Assembly: GCF_026003995.1 (NCBI RefSeq)
Contig: NZ_BPIG01000003.1
Location: forward strand, 62,001 to 126,000
Length of the DNA: 64,000 bases
Source: Tepidiforma sp.
Lineage (GTDB): Bacteria > Chloroflexota > Dehalococcoidia > Tepidiformales > Tepidiformaceae
Reading direction: 5' to 3'
Numbering within the stretch: the stretch's first letter is position 1; each line of letters starts with the position of its first letter. This document shows positions 15,645 through 23,635 of this stretch, one piece after another. The position numbers were made by a program, and so were the translations under genes. The notes under the pieces are model-generated. The model searched no databases, had not been told where the DNA came from, and saw nothing but the letters and a program-made list of their open reading frames with translations.

Positions 15645-16865
15645 ATGGGAATCGAAGGAACCCGCGCGCGTTCCCACGCGCACGCCAGGCGCCACGGGCG
15701 ACTTACAGTCCACGGAGTGATCGTGGTGCTGGCGCTGCTCGCTGTCGTTTCTGCGGCACGATTCCCGACCCGCTCCTCGGCATCGGCACAGGCTCCCGTT
15801 CCACAGTTCAGCTTCTCCGGCGTCGCGACGGCGGCGCAGCGGCCCGGGCAGGCGGTCTTCCGGCCGGCGGCGACGACGCAGACGCTCGGCTCGGTGGTGG
15901 CGGTAGCATCGCGGACCGAGACGCTCTCGACGCGGGCGGTCGGCGGGATTTCGCCCGTGAATTCGCTCTCGGCGGGCGTGACGGCGGCGGCAGCGACCTC
16001 GGGCGAAGTGGGCGCCGGCATCAAGCCGCTGGCGGACATCATCGACCCGCGCAGCCCGATCGTGGAGTATGAGACGCAGGCGGGCGATACGGTCTCCGGC
16101 GTGGCGGCGAAGTTCGGGATCTCGATGCAGACGCTGCTCGACAACAACCCGACGGTACGGAACCCGAACCTGCTGCCGAAGGGGCTCATCCTCATCGTCC
16201 CGCGGAAGGACGGCATCCTCCACAAGGTGGCGTACGGCGAGACGGTCGATGCGATCGTGAAGCAGTACGACAACATCACGGCGTCGACCGTAATCGAGTA
16301 CAAGCCGAACAACATCACGGACCCGAACAACCTCGAGGCGGGCAAGGTGCTGCTGCTGGTGGGCGCGAAGATCAAGCCGCCGCCTCCGCCGCCTCCGCCG
16401 CCGCAGCGGCCTTCGACCCCGTCGACGCCTTCGGGGCCGTCGGCCGGCGGTTCGCCGGCGCCGAGCTCGGGCGGGATCTTCAAGAACTTCCCGCTCGCGG
16501 CCTGGCGGGGCGTGAGCGACCCGTTCGGGACGCCGCGCGGCGGCTCGTCGTACCACACGGGCATCGACCTCGACCTGTACGGCTTCGGCCCGTCGCCGCT
16601 GTTCGCGGTGTGCGACGGCGTGGTGAGCCGGACGGAGTACCTGACCTACAGCTACGGCTACTACGTGGTCATCGACTGCGGCGGCGGCTGGACGGTGCTG
16701 TACGCGCACATGAGCCAGATCGACGTGGTGCCGGGGCAGGCGGTGAGCGCAGGCCAGACGATCGGCCTGACGGGCCTGACGGGCTTCACGACGGGCCACC
16801 ACCTGCACTTCGAAATCCGGTACAACGGCGGCTTCGTCGACCCGGCGCTCTACCTGAACTTCTAA
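15645..16865 (+). CDS. LysM and M23 (LytM) murein hydrolase
   Basis: A 406-residue exported cell-wall endopeptidase. A basic N-terminus precedes one membrane segment or uncleaved signal (about 23-40, G-V-I-V-V-L-A-L-L-A-V-V). Next come a low-complexity stretch, one clear LysM domain (about 139-190, Y-E-T-Q-A-G-D-T-V) and a second degenerate LysM (about 193-245). A polyproline linker follows (about 245-270). The C-terminal LytM peptidase has zinc ligands in Y-H-T-G-I-D-L-D and H-H-L-H-F-E-I. It probably cleaves peptide cross-bridges of peptidoglycan outside the membrane. It is downstream of rho in the same direction. Confidence 0.88.
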   Translation: MGIEGTRARSHAHARRHGRLTVHGVIVVLALLAVVSAARFPTRSSASAQAPVPQFSFSGVATAAQRPGQAVFRPAATTQTLGSVVAVASRTETLSTRAVGGISPVNSLSAGVTAAAATSGEVGAGIKPLADIIDPRSPIVEYETQAGDTVSGVAAKFGISMQTLLDNNPTVRNPNLLPKGLILIVPRKDGILHKVAYGETVDAIVKQYDNITASTVIEYKPNNITDPNNLEAGKVLLLVGAKIKPPPPPPPPPQRPSTPSTPSGPSAGGSPAPSSGGIFKNFPLAAWRGVSDPFGTPRGGSSYHTGIDLDLYGFGPSPLFAVCDGVVSRTEYLTYSYGYYVVIDCGGGWTVLYAHMSQIDVVPGQAVSAGQTIGLTGLTGFTTGHHLHFEIRYNGGFVDPALYLNF

Positions 16866-16924
16866 GGCGCCAGCTGCTGCGCGGCTGACCTGACCGCGCG
16901 GGCGCGGTGCGGTAGGCTCAGGGC

Positions 16925-17407
16925 ATGCCTGCGTATCAGCCCGAGGACCTGGATCCGATCGAACGCGCGCTGCTGGGGGTGCTCTCCGTGGGGCTGCCGC
17001 CCTCGCGCGCGGCGGGGAGCGACACCTTCCGGGTGGACCACGTGACGGCGGTGGTGGTGAGCCTCGCGGCGACGGGAGAGCGGGGGGCGCACCTGGCGGA
17101 AGATGGCGTGCGGGTCACCGCCGAGTTCCGGGCGCGGCTGCGGGCGGCGGTCGAGTCGCTGGCGGAGAAGGGGCTGGTGGTGCAGCAGGCGGCGGGGATG
17201 CCGGCGGCGGCGGGCGGCTACGAATCGGGGCTGCAGCTGGACCTCGTGGACCCGGACGAGCACCCGGTGGTGCTGGACCGCTACCTTTCGCAGCTGTGCA
17301 TGGAGCACCTGTTCAACATCCCGGCGGTGTACCCGTACCTGATGGAGCGGTACTCGGCGAGCGGGGAGGTGTGGCGGCGCCTCCGCGCCGGCGGGTATGG
17401 GGAGTAG
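16925..17407 (+). CDS. Hypothetical protein
   Basis: A 160-residue protein that I do not recognise. It starts with a helix D-P-I-E-R-A-L-L-G-V-L-S and has a region resembling a winged-helix or ligand-binding fold (L-R-A-A-V-E-S-L-A-E-K-G-L-V-V near 79-93). The end is Tyr- and Leu-rich (N-I-P-A-V-Y-P-Y-L-M-E-R-Y). There is no signal peptide. TAGGCT at 16913-16918 lies 6 nt before the ATG, predicting a leaderless mRNA. The stop codon is immediately followed by repeat island 3. Confidence 0.65.
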   Translation: MPAYQPEDLDPIERALLGVLSVGLPPSRAAGSDTFRVDHVTAVVVSLAATGERGAHLAEDGVRVTAEFRARLRAAVESLAEKGLVVQQAAGMPAAAGGYESGLQLDLVDPDEHPVVLDRYLSQLCMEHLFNIPAVYPYLMERYSASGEVWRRLRAGGYGE

Positions 17408-17931
17408 GGATCCGGGAAACGGGAGACGGGAAACGGAACGATAGCCGCCAACCTCCAACCTCCAACCGTAGTCGCGGGGCTCGGTCCCTGCGGGGCGCGG
17501 TGCGCCCAAACGGACGTTCCGGGAACCGGGAGACGGGAGGCGGGAGCGGGCGAATTCGGGCGTGGGGGTGGGCCTCGCCGGCCCTCCGCGGGCACGGAGG
17601 CCCGCGACTACGGAGTTGGGAGTTGGGAGTTGGGAGTTGGGAGAGAGCGTGCGCCTGGCCGGGCGGCCGTCAACCTCCAACCTCCAACCTTCAACCTCCA
17701 ACCTTCAACCTCCAACCTTCAACCTCCAACCTTCAACCTCCAACCTTCAACCTCCAACCTTCAACCTCCAACCTCCAACCTTCAACCTCCAACCTCCAAC
17801 CTCCAACCTCCAACCTCCAACCTTCAACCTCCAACCTCCAACCTCCAAACTCCCCGGGCGCGGACGGGCCGCGGGGTGGGTTCCCCCGCGGCCCGTCGCT
17901 GGTGTGCGGTTGATGTGCCGGCGCGGCGCGG
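17408..17931. repeat. Repeat island 3: A-B unit plus long CCTCCAA/CCTTCAA array
   Basis: Non-coding. After a short GGGAGAC tract, module A is at 17467-17520 (slightly diverged, GGCTCGGTCCCTGCGGGG), module B at 17566-17612, and a GTTGGGA tract at 17613-17642. From about 17669 to 17848 comes the longest pyrimidine array of the window: alternating CCTCCAA and CCTTCAA heptads, many as 14-bp CCTCCAACCTTCAA units. The complementary strand is a run of GG dinucleotides (GGTTGGAGGTTGG) able to form two-quartet G-quadruplexes. The array lies at the 3' end of the aldehyde:ferredoxin oxidoreductase gene. Confidence 0.9.
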
Positions 17932-19746
17932 CTAGACGACCTGGAGTTCGCGCAGCTTTTCGTCGGTGACGACGCCGTTCTTCCAGCCGCGGACGCGGTA
18001 GTACTCCTCGAGCATCTTGTCGAGCTCGCAGACCTGGCCCATGGAGCCCTTCGAATTGGAGGGTTCTTCGAGGAAGCGCTTCGGGAGGGTGTCGGAGCCT
18101 TCGCGGAAGCCGGCGAGGTTGTTGTAGTAGCGCTCCAGGTTGTAGATGCGCTCGCCGGTGCGGAGGACGTCTTCGGGGCCGAAGCTGTCGAGGCCGGTCA
18201 TGACGCGGTACTGCTCGGCGTACTCGTCCGGGCCTTCGGCGAAGGCGCTGAACTTACAGAGGTCGAGCGAGTCGCTGAAGGCGTGGATGTCCTGGAGGAG
18301 CTTGAGGAGCTCGCCCTTGCCCTGCCAGGCGAGGGGGTCGGCCTTGAGCGGGATGACGCCGAGCTCGGCAGCGGGGGAGTAGCCGCGGAGGTGACAGGCG
18401 CCGCGGTTGGAGGTCGCGTAGCCGAGGCCCATGCCCTTGAGGCCGCGGGGGTCGTAGGCGGGCGTGGCCTGGCCTTTGACGGTCATGGCGAGTTCGGGGT
18501 GGCCGATGGAGCGGGCGAACGGTTCGATGCCGTCGGCGAGGCGCGCGCCGATGCCCTGCCGGAAGGCGACCTGGCGCATGACCTCGATCATCCGGTCGCG
18601 GTCGCCCCAGGCGATGCCTTCGCCGGCGGGGATGTACTCGCGCTGGGTGGCCTCCATGAGGCAGGAGAGCGCCTGGCCGATTTCGATGGCGTCGTAGCCC
18701 CAGTCGTTGGCGCGGTCGATCATGTAGGCGACGGAGGCGACGTCGTCGTTGCCGCAGTTGGCGCCGAGGGACCAGGCGGGTTCGTACTCGACGGACTCCA
18801 TCTTGACCTTGTAGGGGCCTTCGGTGACTTCGACTTCCTTCTTGCAGGCGACGGGGCAGGCGTGGCAGGTGGGGTCGTCGATGAGGTAGTGCTCTTTGAC
18901 GTATTCGCCGGAGAGCTTTTCGGCGCCGTCGAAGTGGGTTTCCTGGCTGTTGCGGGCGCCGAGGGCGCCGATGGTGTTGGTGACGTTCATGAGCACGTTG
19001 GTGCCGTAGACGGAGAGGCCGCCCTTGCGGGGCGAGGTGATGTTCGCCTCGTCCATGATCTTCTTGAGGGCGTTGCTGTGGGCGGTGCGCCAGGCCTCGC
19101 GGTCGGCCGCGCGGGGGTAGTTGCGGGCGGCTTTGATGACGACGGCCTTGAGCTTCTTGGCGCCGCCGACGCAGCCGGTGCCGCCGCGGCCGGAGGCGCG
19201 GTCGTGCTCGTTGATCCAGCTGGCGAAGCGGACGGTGTTTTCGCCGGCCTGGCCGATGGCGATGACGCTGAGGTCGTCTTCGCCGTGGCGGTCCTTGAGG
19301 AGCTGGATGGTCTCGTGGACGCCCTTGCCCCAGAGGTCGGAGGCATCGCGGAGTTCGACCGTGCCGTCGTGGACGTAGGCGTAGACGGGGCGGGGCGAGA
19401 TGCCTTTGAAGACAAGGCCATCGAAGCCGGCCCAGCGGAGGCGAGCGGCGCTCCAGCCGCCCTGGTGGCTATCGGTGACGGTGCCGGTGAGGGGGCTCTT
19501 GGTGACGATGGCGAGGCGGCCGCTCATGGAGGCTTCGGTGCCGGTGAGGGGGCCGTTCATGAAGCAGAGCACGTTGTCGGGGCCGAGCGGGTCGACGGTG
19601 GGGCCGGCTTCGAAGACGTAGCGGACGCCGAGCCCGCGGCCGCCGATGTACTTCCGGGCCCAGTCCTCGGGGATGGGCGCGTAGCTGACGGTGCCCGCGG
19701 TGAGGTCGACGGTGCCGACGCGGCCGGCGTAGCCTCCGAGTGCCAT
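17932..19746 (-). CDS. Aldehyde:ferredoxin oxidoreductase family protein
   Basis: A 604-residue tungsten- or molybdenum-pterin enzyme of the AOR family, oxidising aldehydes to carboxylates with ferredoxin as acceptor. The N-terminal domain has Y-I-G-G-R-G-L-G near 33-40 and G-P-L-T-G-T near 65-70. The Fe-S cysteines are C294, C297 and C301 (C-H-A-C-P-V-A-C), with the fourth near 504 (L-D-L-C-K-F). Length is usual. The ATG at 19746 has AGGAGG 9 nt upstream. The open frame continues a further 330 codons into repeat DNA, which I exclude. No AOR chaperone or cofactor gene is nearby. Confidence 0.92.
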   Translation of the reverse strand: MALGGYAGRVGTVDLTAGTVSYAPIPEDWARKYIGGRGLGVRYVFEAGPTVDPLGPDNVLCFMNGPLTGTEASMSGRLAIVTKSPLTGTVTDSHQGGWSAARLRWAGFDGLVFKGISPRPVYAYVHDGTVELRDASDLWGKGVHETIQLLKDRHGEDDLSVIAIGQAGENTVRFASWINEHDRASGRGGTGCVGGAKKLKAVVIKAARNYPRAADREAWRTAHSNALKKIMDEANITSPRKGGLSVYGTNVLMNVTNTIGALGARNSQETHFDGAEKLSGEYVKEHYLIDDPTCHACPVACKKEVEVTEGPYKVKMESVEYEPAWSLGANCGNDDVASVAYMIDRANDWGYDAIEIGQALSCLMEATQREYIPAGEGIAWGDRDRMIEVMRQVAFRQGIGARLADGIEPFARSIGHPELAMTVKGQATPAYDPRGLKGMGLGYATSNRGACHLRGYSPAAELGVIPLKADPLAWQGKGELLKLLQDIHAFSDSLDLCKFSAFAEGPDEYAEQYRVMTGLDSFGPEDVLRTGERIYNLERYYNNLAGFREGSDTLPKRFLEEPSNSKGSMGQVCELDKMLEEYYRVRGWKNGVVTDEKLRELQVV

Positions 19747-19785
19747 GGATAAACGCCTCCTATTGCTGCGATTCAGGCTGGGGGA

Positions 19786-19809
19786 AGTATAGATCTCCGG
19801 CGCAAGGGG
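19786..19809 (-). promoter_or_regulatory. CCCCTTG-N11-TATACT element before the AOR gene
   Basis: On the minus strand CCCCTTG is followed 11 bases later by TATACT and then TCC, 40 bp upstream of the AOR start. The TATACT is a good -10. The TTG-to-TATACT distance is too short for a standard -35 but identical to that before the genes ending at 5364 and 40586. Confidence 0.45.
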
Positions 19810-19896
19810 TCCGGTGAGCGGGGCAGGGGCCTTTACCGGGGCGTTCCGGGAGCGGCCGGGTGGCGCGGCGGGAGCGCGGGCGGCAGACTGGCGGGC

Positions 19897-20355
19897 ATGG
19901 ACTGGAAACGGCTCCTGGGGCGCAAGGAGGGCGACGCATGGCAGCGGCCGCCGCCGCCGGCCGAGGTGACGCTGCGGGCGGTCGGCTACGTGCGGAGCCC
20001 GGTGACGAAGCCGCGGCCGCACGGCTGGGCGAACGTGGAGAGCGCGGTCGTGTTCGAACCGGGCCACGAACGGCGGCTGGAGGGGCTGGAGCGGTTCAGC
20101 CACCTCATCGTGGTGTTCTACCTCGATGTGGCGGCGGATGCGCCGGAGAAGCCGGAGCAGCTGGAGCTGGCGGGCGGGCGGCGGGCGGGGATTTTCGCGA
20201 CGCGGAGCCAGCTCCGGCCGAACCATCTCGGGGTATCGGTGGTGGAGCTGCTGGGCCGGGAGGGGCTGGAGGTGCGGGTCCGGGGGCTCGATGCGATCGA
20301 CGGGACGCCGGTTCTCGACGTGAAGCCGTACCTCCCGGAGTACGACCGGAGGTAG
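19897..20355 (+). CDS. trmO: TrmO/TsaA-type tRNA methyltransferase
   Basis: A 152-residue TrmO-family protein. In E. coli TrmO methylates N6 of threonylcarbamoyladenosine at position 37 of tRNA-Thr using SAM. Family landmarks are V-G-Y-V-R-S-P-V (29-36), the F-S-H-L-I-V-V-F-Y segment (68-76), R-A-G-I-F-A-T-R-S-Q-L-R-P-N-H-L-G-V near 94-111 and L-D-A-I-D-G-T-P-V-L-D-V-K-P-Y near 129-143. It lacks the C-terminal domain of the E. coli enzyme. The gene is divergent from the AOR gene and its stop is followed directly by a GGGARGC repeat array. Confidence 0.8.
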   Translation: MDWKRLLGRKEGDAWQRPPPPAEVTLRAVGYVRSPVTKPRPHGWANVESAVVFEPGHERRLEGLERFSHLIVVFYLDVAADAPEKPEQLELAGGRRAGIFATRSQLRPNHLGVSVVELLGREGLEVRVRGLDAIDGTPVLDVKPYLPEYDRR

Positions 20356-20767
20356 GCGGGGGCGGGAGACGGGAACCGGGAGGCGGGAGGCGGGAGGCGG
20401 GAGGCGGGAACCGGGAAGCGGGAGGCGGGAGGCGGGAACCGGGAGGCGGGAAGCGGGAGGCGGGAGGCGGGAACCGGGAGGTGGGAAGCGGGAGGCGGAA
20501 GCGGGAAGCGGGAGCGGGAAGCGGGAGGCGGGAAGCGGGAGGCGGGAGGCGGGAGGCGGGAAGCGGGAGGCGGGAGGCGGGAGGCGGGAAGCGGGAGGCG
20601 GGAGGCGGGAAGCGGGTGAAATCGAACGTCGGGGTGGGCCTCCCGGCCCTCCGCGGGGACGGAGCCCCGCGGCTACGGAGTTGGGAGCGGGGGAGGCGGG
20701 AAGCGGGAGGCGGGAGGAAGGCCGACCTCCAACCTCCAACCTTCAACCTCCAACCTCCGGGGCGGGA
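20356..20767. repeat. Repeat island 4: long GGGARGC array and a lone B module
   Basis: Non-coding. From about 20362 to 20618 there is an almost uninterrupted purine-rich array of heptads GGGAGGC, GGGAAGC and GGGAACC (about 36 units), the longest of this type here. A lone module B follows at 20631-20687, without a partner A, then a shorter GGGARGC tract (20686-20722) and CCTCCAA/CCTTCAA heptads (20727-20757). The G-runs of three are spaced 4 bases apart, giving many possible three-quartet G-quadruplexes on the plus strand. Confidence 0.9.
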
Positions 20768-21151
20768 TCACGGGGTGGGGGTTGGGGTTGGCGTGGCGGC
20801 GCCGGGCTGGGGGATGCGGAGCTCCTGGCCGGGAAAGATGAGGTCGGGGTCGGCGAGGGCGTTGGCGGCGGCGAGCGCTTCGATGGTGACGCCGAAGCGC
20901 TCGGCGATGGCGCCGAGGGTGTCGCCTTCCTGGACGGTGTAGGTGCCGGGGTTCGGCGTCGGCGAGGGCGAGGCGGCCGGGCTCGGGGACGGGGCCGGCT
21001 GCTGGCCGGCGGGCGCCGTCCCGGCCGGGGCGGTGGCGGTGCCGGCCGACGCCTGACCGCCGTCGAAGGGGTTGCCGCCGGGGCCGCCGCCTCCGCCGCA
21101 GGCGGCCGCGAGGAGCGCGGCCAGGACGATGCCGGCGAGCGACGTGCGCAT
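20768..21151 (-). CDS. LysM-domain lipoprotein
   Basis: A 127-residue exported lipoprotein. The signal peptide ends in L-A-A-A-C (lipobox, Cys about residue 18), followed by a Gly-rich and Pro/Ser/Ala-rich linker. One C-terminal LysM domain (Y-T-V-Q-E-G-D-T-L-G-A-I-A-E-R-F to L-R-I-P, about 71-115) would bind peptidoglycan. A TP repeat tail follows. The ATG at 21151 has GGAGGG 4 nt upstream and is preferred over the ATG at 21163. Confidence 0.8.
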   Translation of the reverse strand: MRTSLAGIVLAALLAAACGGGGGPGGNPFDGGQASAGTATAPAGTAPAGQQPAPSPSPAASPSPTPNPGTYTVQEGDTLGAIAERFGVTIEALAAANALADPDLIFPGQELRIPQPGAATPTPTPTP

Positions 21152-21180
21152 CGAACCCTCCATCAGGGCCCCCGCGGCGA

Positions 21181-21210
21181 AGCCTAGGCGATGATGTGAT
21201 GGGCTGTAAA
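21181..21210 (-). promoter_or_regulatory. Promoter of the LysM lipoprotein gene
   Basis: TTTACA (complement of 21205-21210) and TAGGCT (complement of 21181-21186) are 18 bp apart on the minus strand, giving a leader of about 24 nt with a ribosome site. The -35 region lies in GGGCTGTAAAC (plus strand), a sequence that recurs at 45991-46000. Confidence 0.45.
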
Positions 21211-21226
21211 CAGGGCGCGGCGCGCG

Positions 21227-21598
21227 TCAGTCCATGCGCTCGCCGGGCAGCTCGCCGCCGGGGTGTTCGCCCCAGCGGGCGGTCCACGCATCGATGGCGG
21301 CGACGATCCGTTCGAGCTCGCGGCCTTTTTCGGTGAGGCGGTATTCGATGCGGACGGGGTGGTCGGGGTAGACGGTGCGGCTGACGATGCCCTCGGCCTC
21401 GAGTTCGCGGAGGCGTTCGGCGAGGAGGCGGTCGGAGAGGCCGGGGACGGCGGCGAGGATGGCGGAGAAGCGGCTGGAGCCGGCCAGGAGGGAGCGGATG
21501 ATGGCGCCGGTCCAGCGCCGGCCGATGAGTTCGACGGTGTGCTGGAAGGCGGGGCAGTAGGCGCTGACGTCGGCGGCGCCGCGGGTGTCGGTGCTCAC
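21227..21598 (-). CDS. HxlR family transcriptional regulator
   Basis: A 123-residue winged-helix repressor or activator of the HxlR/MarR-like group. Cys15 in the Y-C-P-A-F segment occupies the usual redox-sensitive position. It is followed by I-G-R-R-W-T-G-A-I-I-R-S-L-L (25-38), the recognition region L-S-D-R-L-L-A-E-R-L-R-E-L-E-A-E-G-I-V (54-72) and the wing R-I-E-Y-R-L-T-E-K-G-R-E-L. The GTG start has TATCCT (complement of 21605-21610) exactly 6 nt upstream, so the mRNA is probably leaderless. Its target is unknown. Confidence 0.85.
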   Translation of the reverse strand: MSTDTRGAADVSAYCPAFQHTVELIGRRWTGAIIRSLLAGSSRFSAILAAVPGLSDRLLAERLRELEAEGIVSRTVYPDHPVRIEYRLTEKGRELERIVAAIDAWTARWGEHPGGELPGERMD

Positions 21599-21640
21599 GT
21601 GTTCAGGATAGCACTGCCGGCGGGGGCGCTGGCCGCCTGC

Positions 21641-22009
21641 TCAGGTCGCGGCGAGCTCTGCGACGAGGTCGCGGAGCGCCTGGAGGTCGAACGGCTTGGC
21701 GAGGAAGCGGCGGCCCTCCCGGGCGAGGTCGTCGCGGGGGTAGCCGCTCATGATGGCGACGGGCGTGCCGGGGGCGAGGCGGTCGAGTTCGCGGAGGGTG
21801 CCTTCGCCGCCGATGCCGGGCATGGTGAGGTCGAGCAGGATGCAGGCGAACCGCTCGCCGGCTTCGAGGAGGCGGATGGCCGCTTCGCCCGAGGGGACGG
21901 CTACGGTTTCGTACTTCCAGAGCGCGAGGGCGCGCGCGAGCATGCTGCGGACGGCGTCTTCGTCGTCGATGACGAGGATGCGCGGCGCGGGGGTGTGATC
22001 GGGCGGCAT
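21641..22009 (-). CDS. Single-domain response regulator (REC only)
   Basis: A 122-residue CheY-like receiver with no output domain. Acidic pair I-D-D-E-D near 15-19, phospho-acceptor Asp in L-L-D-L-T-M-P-G (about 59-66), switch residue in M-S-G-Y-P and the conserved Lys in L-A-K-P-F (about 101-105). It would act through protein-protein contacts with a histidine kinase; none is adjacent. I start at the second ATG (22009), with CATACT 9 nt upstream; the preceding CCCTTG resembles the element described for other minus-strand genes. Confidence 0.85.
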   Translation of the reverse strand: MPPDHTPAPRILVIDDEDAVRSMLARALALWKYETVAVPSGEAAIRLLEAGERFACILLDLTMPGIGGEGTLRELDRLAPGTPVAIMSGYPRDDLAREGRRFLAKPFDLQALRDLVAELAAT

Positions 22010-22072
22010 GACATTTCGAGTATGCCGCAATCGTCAAGGGTTGGCGACTGTCGAACGGCCGTTCCTTCGCGG

Positions 22073-22651
22073 TCAGGAGGTCATGCCGCCGAGGCCGACG
22101 AGGGCGCGGCCGTGTTCGACTTCGCCCATATGGCGGAGGCCGTGCTGGTAAACGAAGCATTCGAGCACGTCGAGGCGGCGGAGGGGCGCGCCGGGGCCGA
22201 TGACGAGCGCGCAGAAGATCTGCTGCATGTTGGGAGGGAGCTGCGGGAGGACGACCTCGGCGAGGCGGTCGGCGGTGAGGGTCTCGAGGACGCGGGCGGT
22301 GCGGGCGATGACCTCGGCCTGGTACGCCTTCCATGCGTCGAGGTCGGCGATGCGCTGGTGCTCCATCTGTTCGACCGTTTCTTCACGGCCGAGGGCATCG
22401 ACGGCGACGCCGGTTTTGGCGGCCCAGCTGCCCTGCTGCCAGAGCGGGGGTTCGCCGAGGAAGATGGCGCTGATGGACTGGTCCTGGGAGAGGAGGTAGT
22501 GGGTGAAGCTGAAGGCGATGGGGAGCACGCCGGGGCGCTCGTGGTGGTTGAGCTGCTCGAGGGTCATATCGCTGATGGCGCGCTCCCAGAGGAGGTTCAT
22601 GGCGCGGATGCGGTTGCGGAGGGAGGCGACGAACATCTCTTCGTGGCTCAC
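22073..22651 (-). CDS. DinB-like four-helix protein
   Basis: A 192-residue DinB/YfiT-type helical bundle, a fold of metal-dependent thiol-transferases and DNA-damage-inducible proteins of mostly unknown activity. Candidate metal ligands are H in F-S-F-T-H-Y-L-L near 46-54 and two His in V-Y-Q-H-G-L-R-H-M near 170-178. The GTG start overlaps the stop of the metallo-beta-lactamase gene by four bases (GTGA), so the two are translationally coupled. Confidence 0.7.
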   Translation of the reverse strand: MSHEEMFVASLRNRIRAMNLLWERAISDMTLEQLNHHERPGVLPIAFSFTHYLLSQDQSISAIFLGEPPLWQQGSWAAKTGVAVDALGREETVEQMEHQRIADLDAWKAYQAEVIARTARVLETLTADRLAEVVLPQLPPNMQQIFCALVIGPGAPLRRLDVLECFVYQHGLRHMGEVEHGRALVGLGGMTS

Positions 22652-23548
22652 GGGGCGGCTCCGGCGACGGGGATGCGTTCGGTATCGCGGGCGACGCGGA
22701 TGGGCCCGCGGAAATGGTCGGCCATGCCGGAAATGAAGCGGTCGAGTTCGGGGCCGGCGTTCGGCACGGGCGGGATGAGGTGGTCGAGGACGAGCTGGCG
22801 GACGCCCGCGCGGGCGGCGAGGCGGGCCACGTCGGCGACGTCGATGTGGTAGCTGGGGATGTCCTCGAAGAGGGAGGCCTGGAGGCCGCGGCCCATGGCG
22901 CGGAGGGCGCGGATGCGCTCTTCGAGCAGGCGGGTGTTGAGCGCTTCGCAGACGAGCATGTCGGCGCCCTCGGCGGCGTGGAGGAGGGCGTCGCAGAAGG
23001 CGGTATCGCCGGAGAGGACGGCGGTGCGGCCGTCGAAGCGCGCGCGGTAGCCGAGCGCGGGGGACGACGGGGAAGTGGTCGACTTCGAACCGTTCGAGGA
23101 CGAGGCCGGCGCGGTCGAAGAAGGGTGCCGGCCGGCCGGTGGCGCTGATTTCGGTGACTTCGACGAGGATGCCGTAGGGGTGGAGCTTGTCGCCGTGGTG
23201 GGCGATGCGGAAGCCGATGTCGCGGCGGAGGGCGTGGAGGAAGCCTTCGACCATGTCGCCGGTGCCTTCGGGGCCGTAGACGCGGAGGGGGGTGCGCGCG
23301 CCGGAGGTCCACCGGAGGAAGAGGAAATCGGGGAAGTCGGTGATGTGGTCGGAGTGCATGTGGGTGAAGATGGCGGTGTCGATGGCGGCGGGCATGACGC
23401 CGGCGGCGAGGATTTTGCGGGCGGCGCCCCAGCCGCAATCGACGAGGACGTGCTGGTCCCCGGCGACGAGCACGTGGCCGGCGCCGCAGCGGTCGGGGCT
23501 GGGGAGGGGGCTGCCGGTGCCGAGGAAGACGATGTCGAATTGTTGCAC
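22648..23548 (-). pseudogene. MBL-fold hydrolase, frame broken by one extra C
   Basis: A metallo-beta-lactamase-fold hydrolase of the arylsulfatase/RNase Z-like type. The N-terminal part reads from a GTG at 23548: F-L-G-T-G-S-P, then T-H-M-H-S-D-H with the metal ligands. The C-terminal part (G-Y-R-A-R-F-D-G-R-T, L-S-G-D-T, and the His in V-L-D-H-L-I-P) is in the next frame. The break is at a run of five C (complement of 23059-23063); deleting one gives a continuous protein of 299 residues with conserved sequence across the joint. This may be a sequencing error, a real mutation or +1 slippage at CCC-C. It heads an operon with the DinB gene; GGAG lies 10 nt before the GTG. Confidence 0.75.
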
Positions 23549-23635
23549 TGTCTCGAATCTCCTTCGGATTCGTGGCACTGTAGCAGATATTCGGAAGGGG
23601 CGTCCATTAGCGGCCGCGCGGGTAGGATCGGCGGC

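Noticed and set aside
17602-17935. Open frames of Asn-Leu-Gln-Pro-Pro-Thr-Ser repeats
   Set aside because: They are translations of the CCTCCAA heptads in every frame; no start signal, and the repeats are plainly non-coding.
17932-20739. 935-residue AOR with an N-terminal extension
   Set aside because: The upstream 330 codons are antisense to trmO and repeat DNA; AGGAGG and the family start mark 19746.
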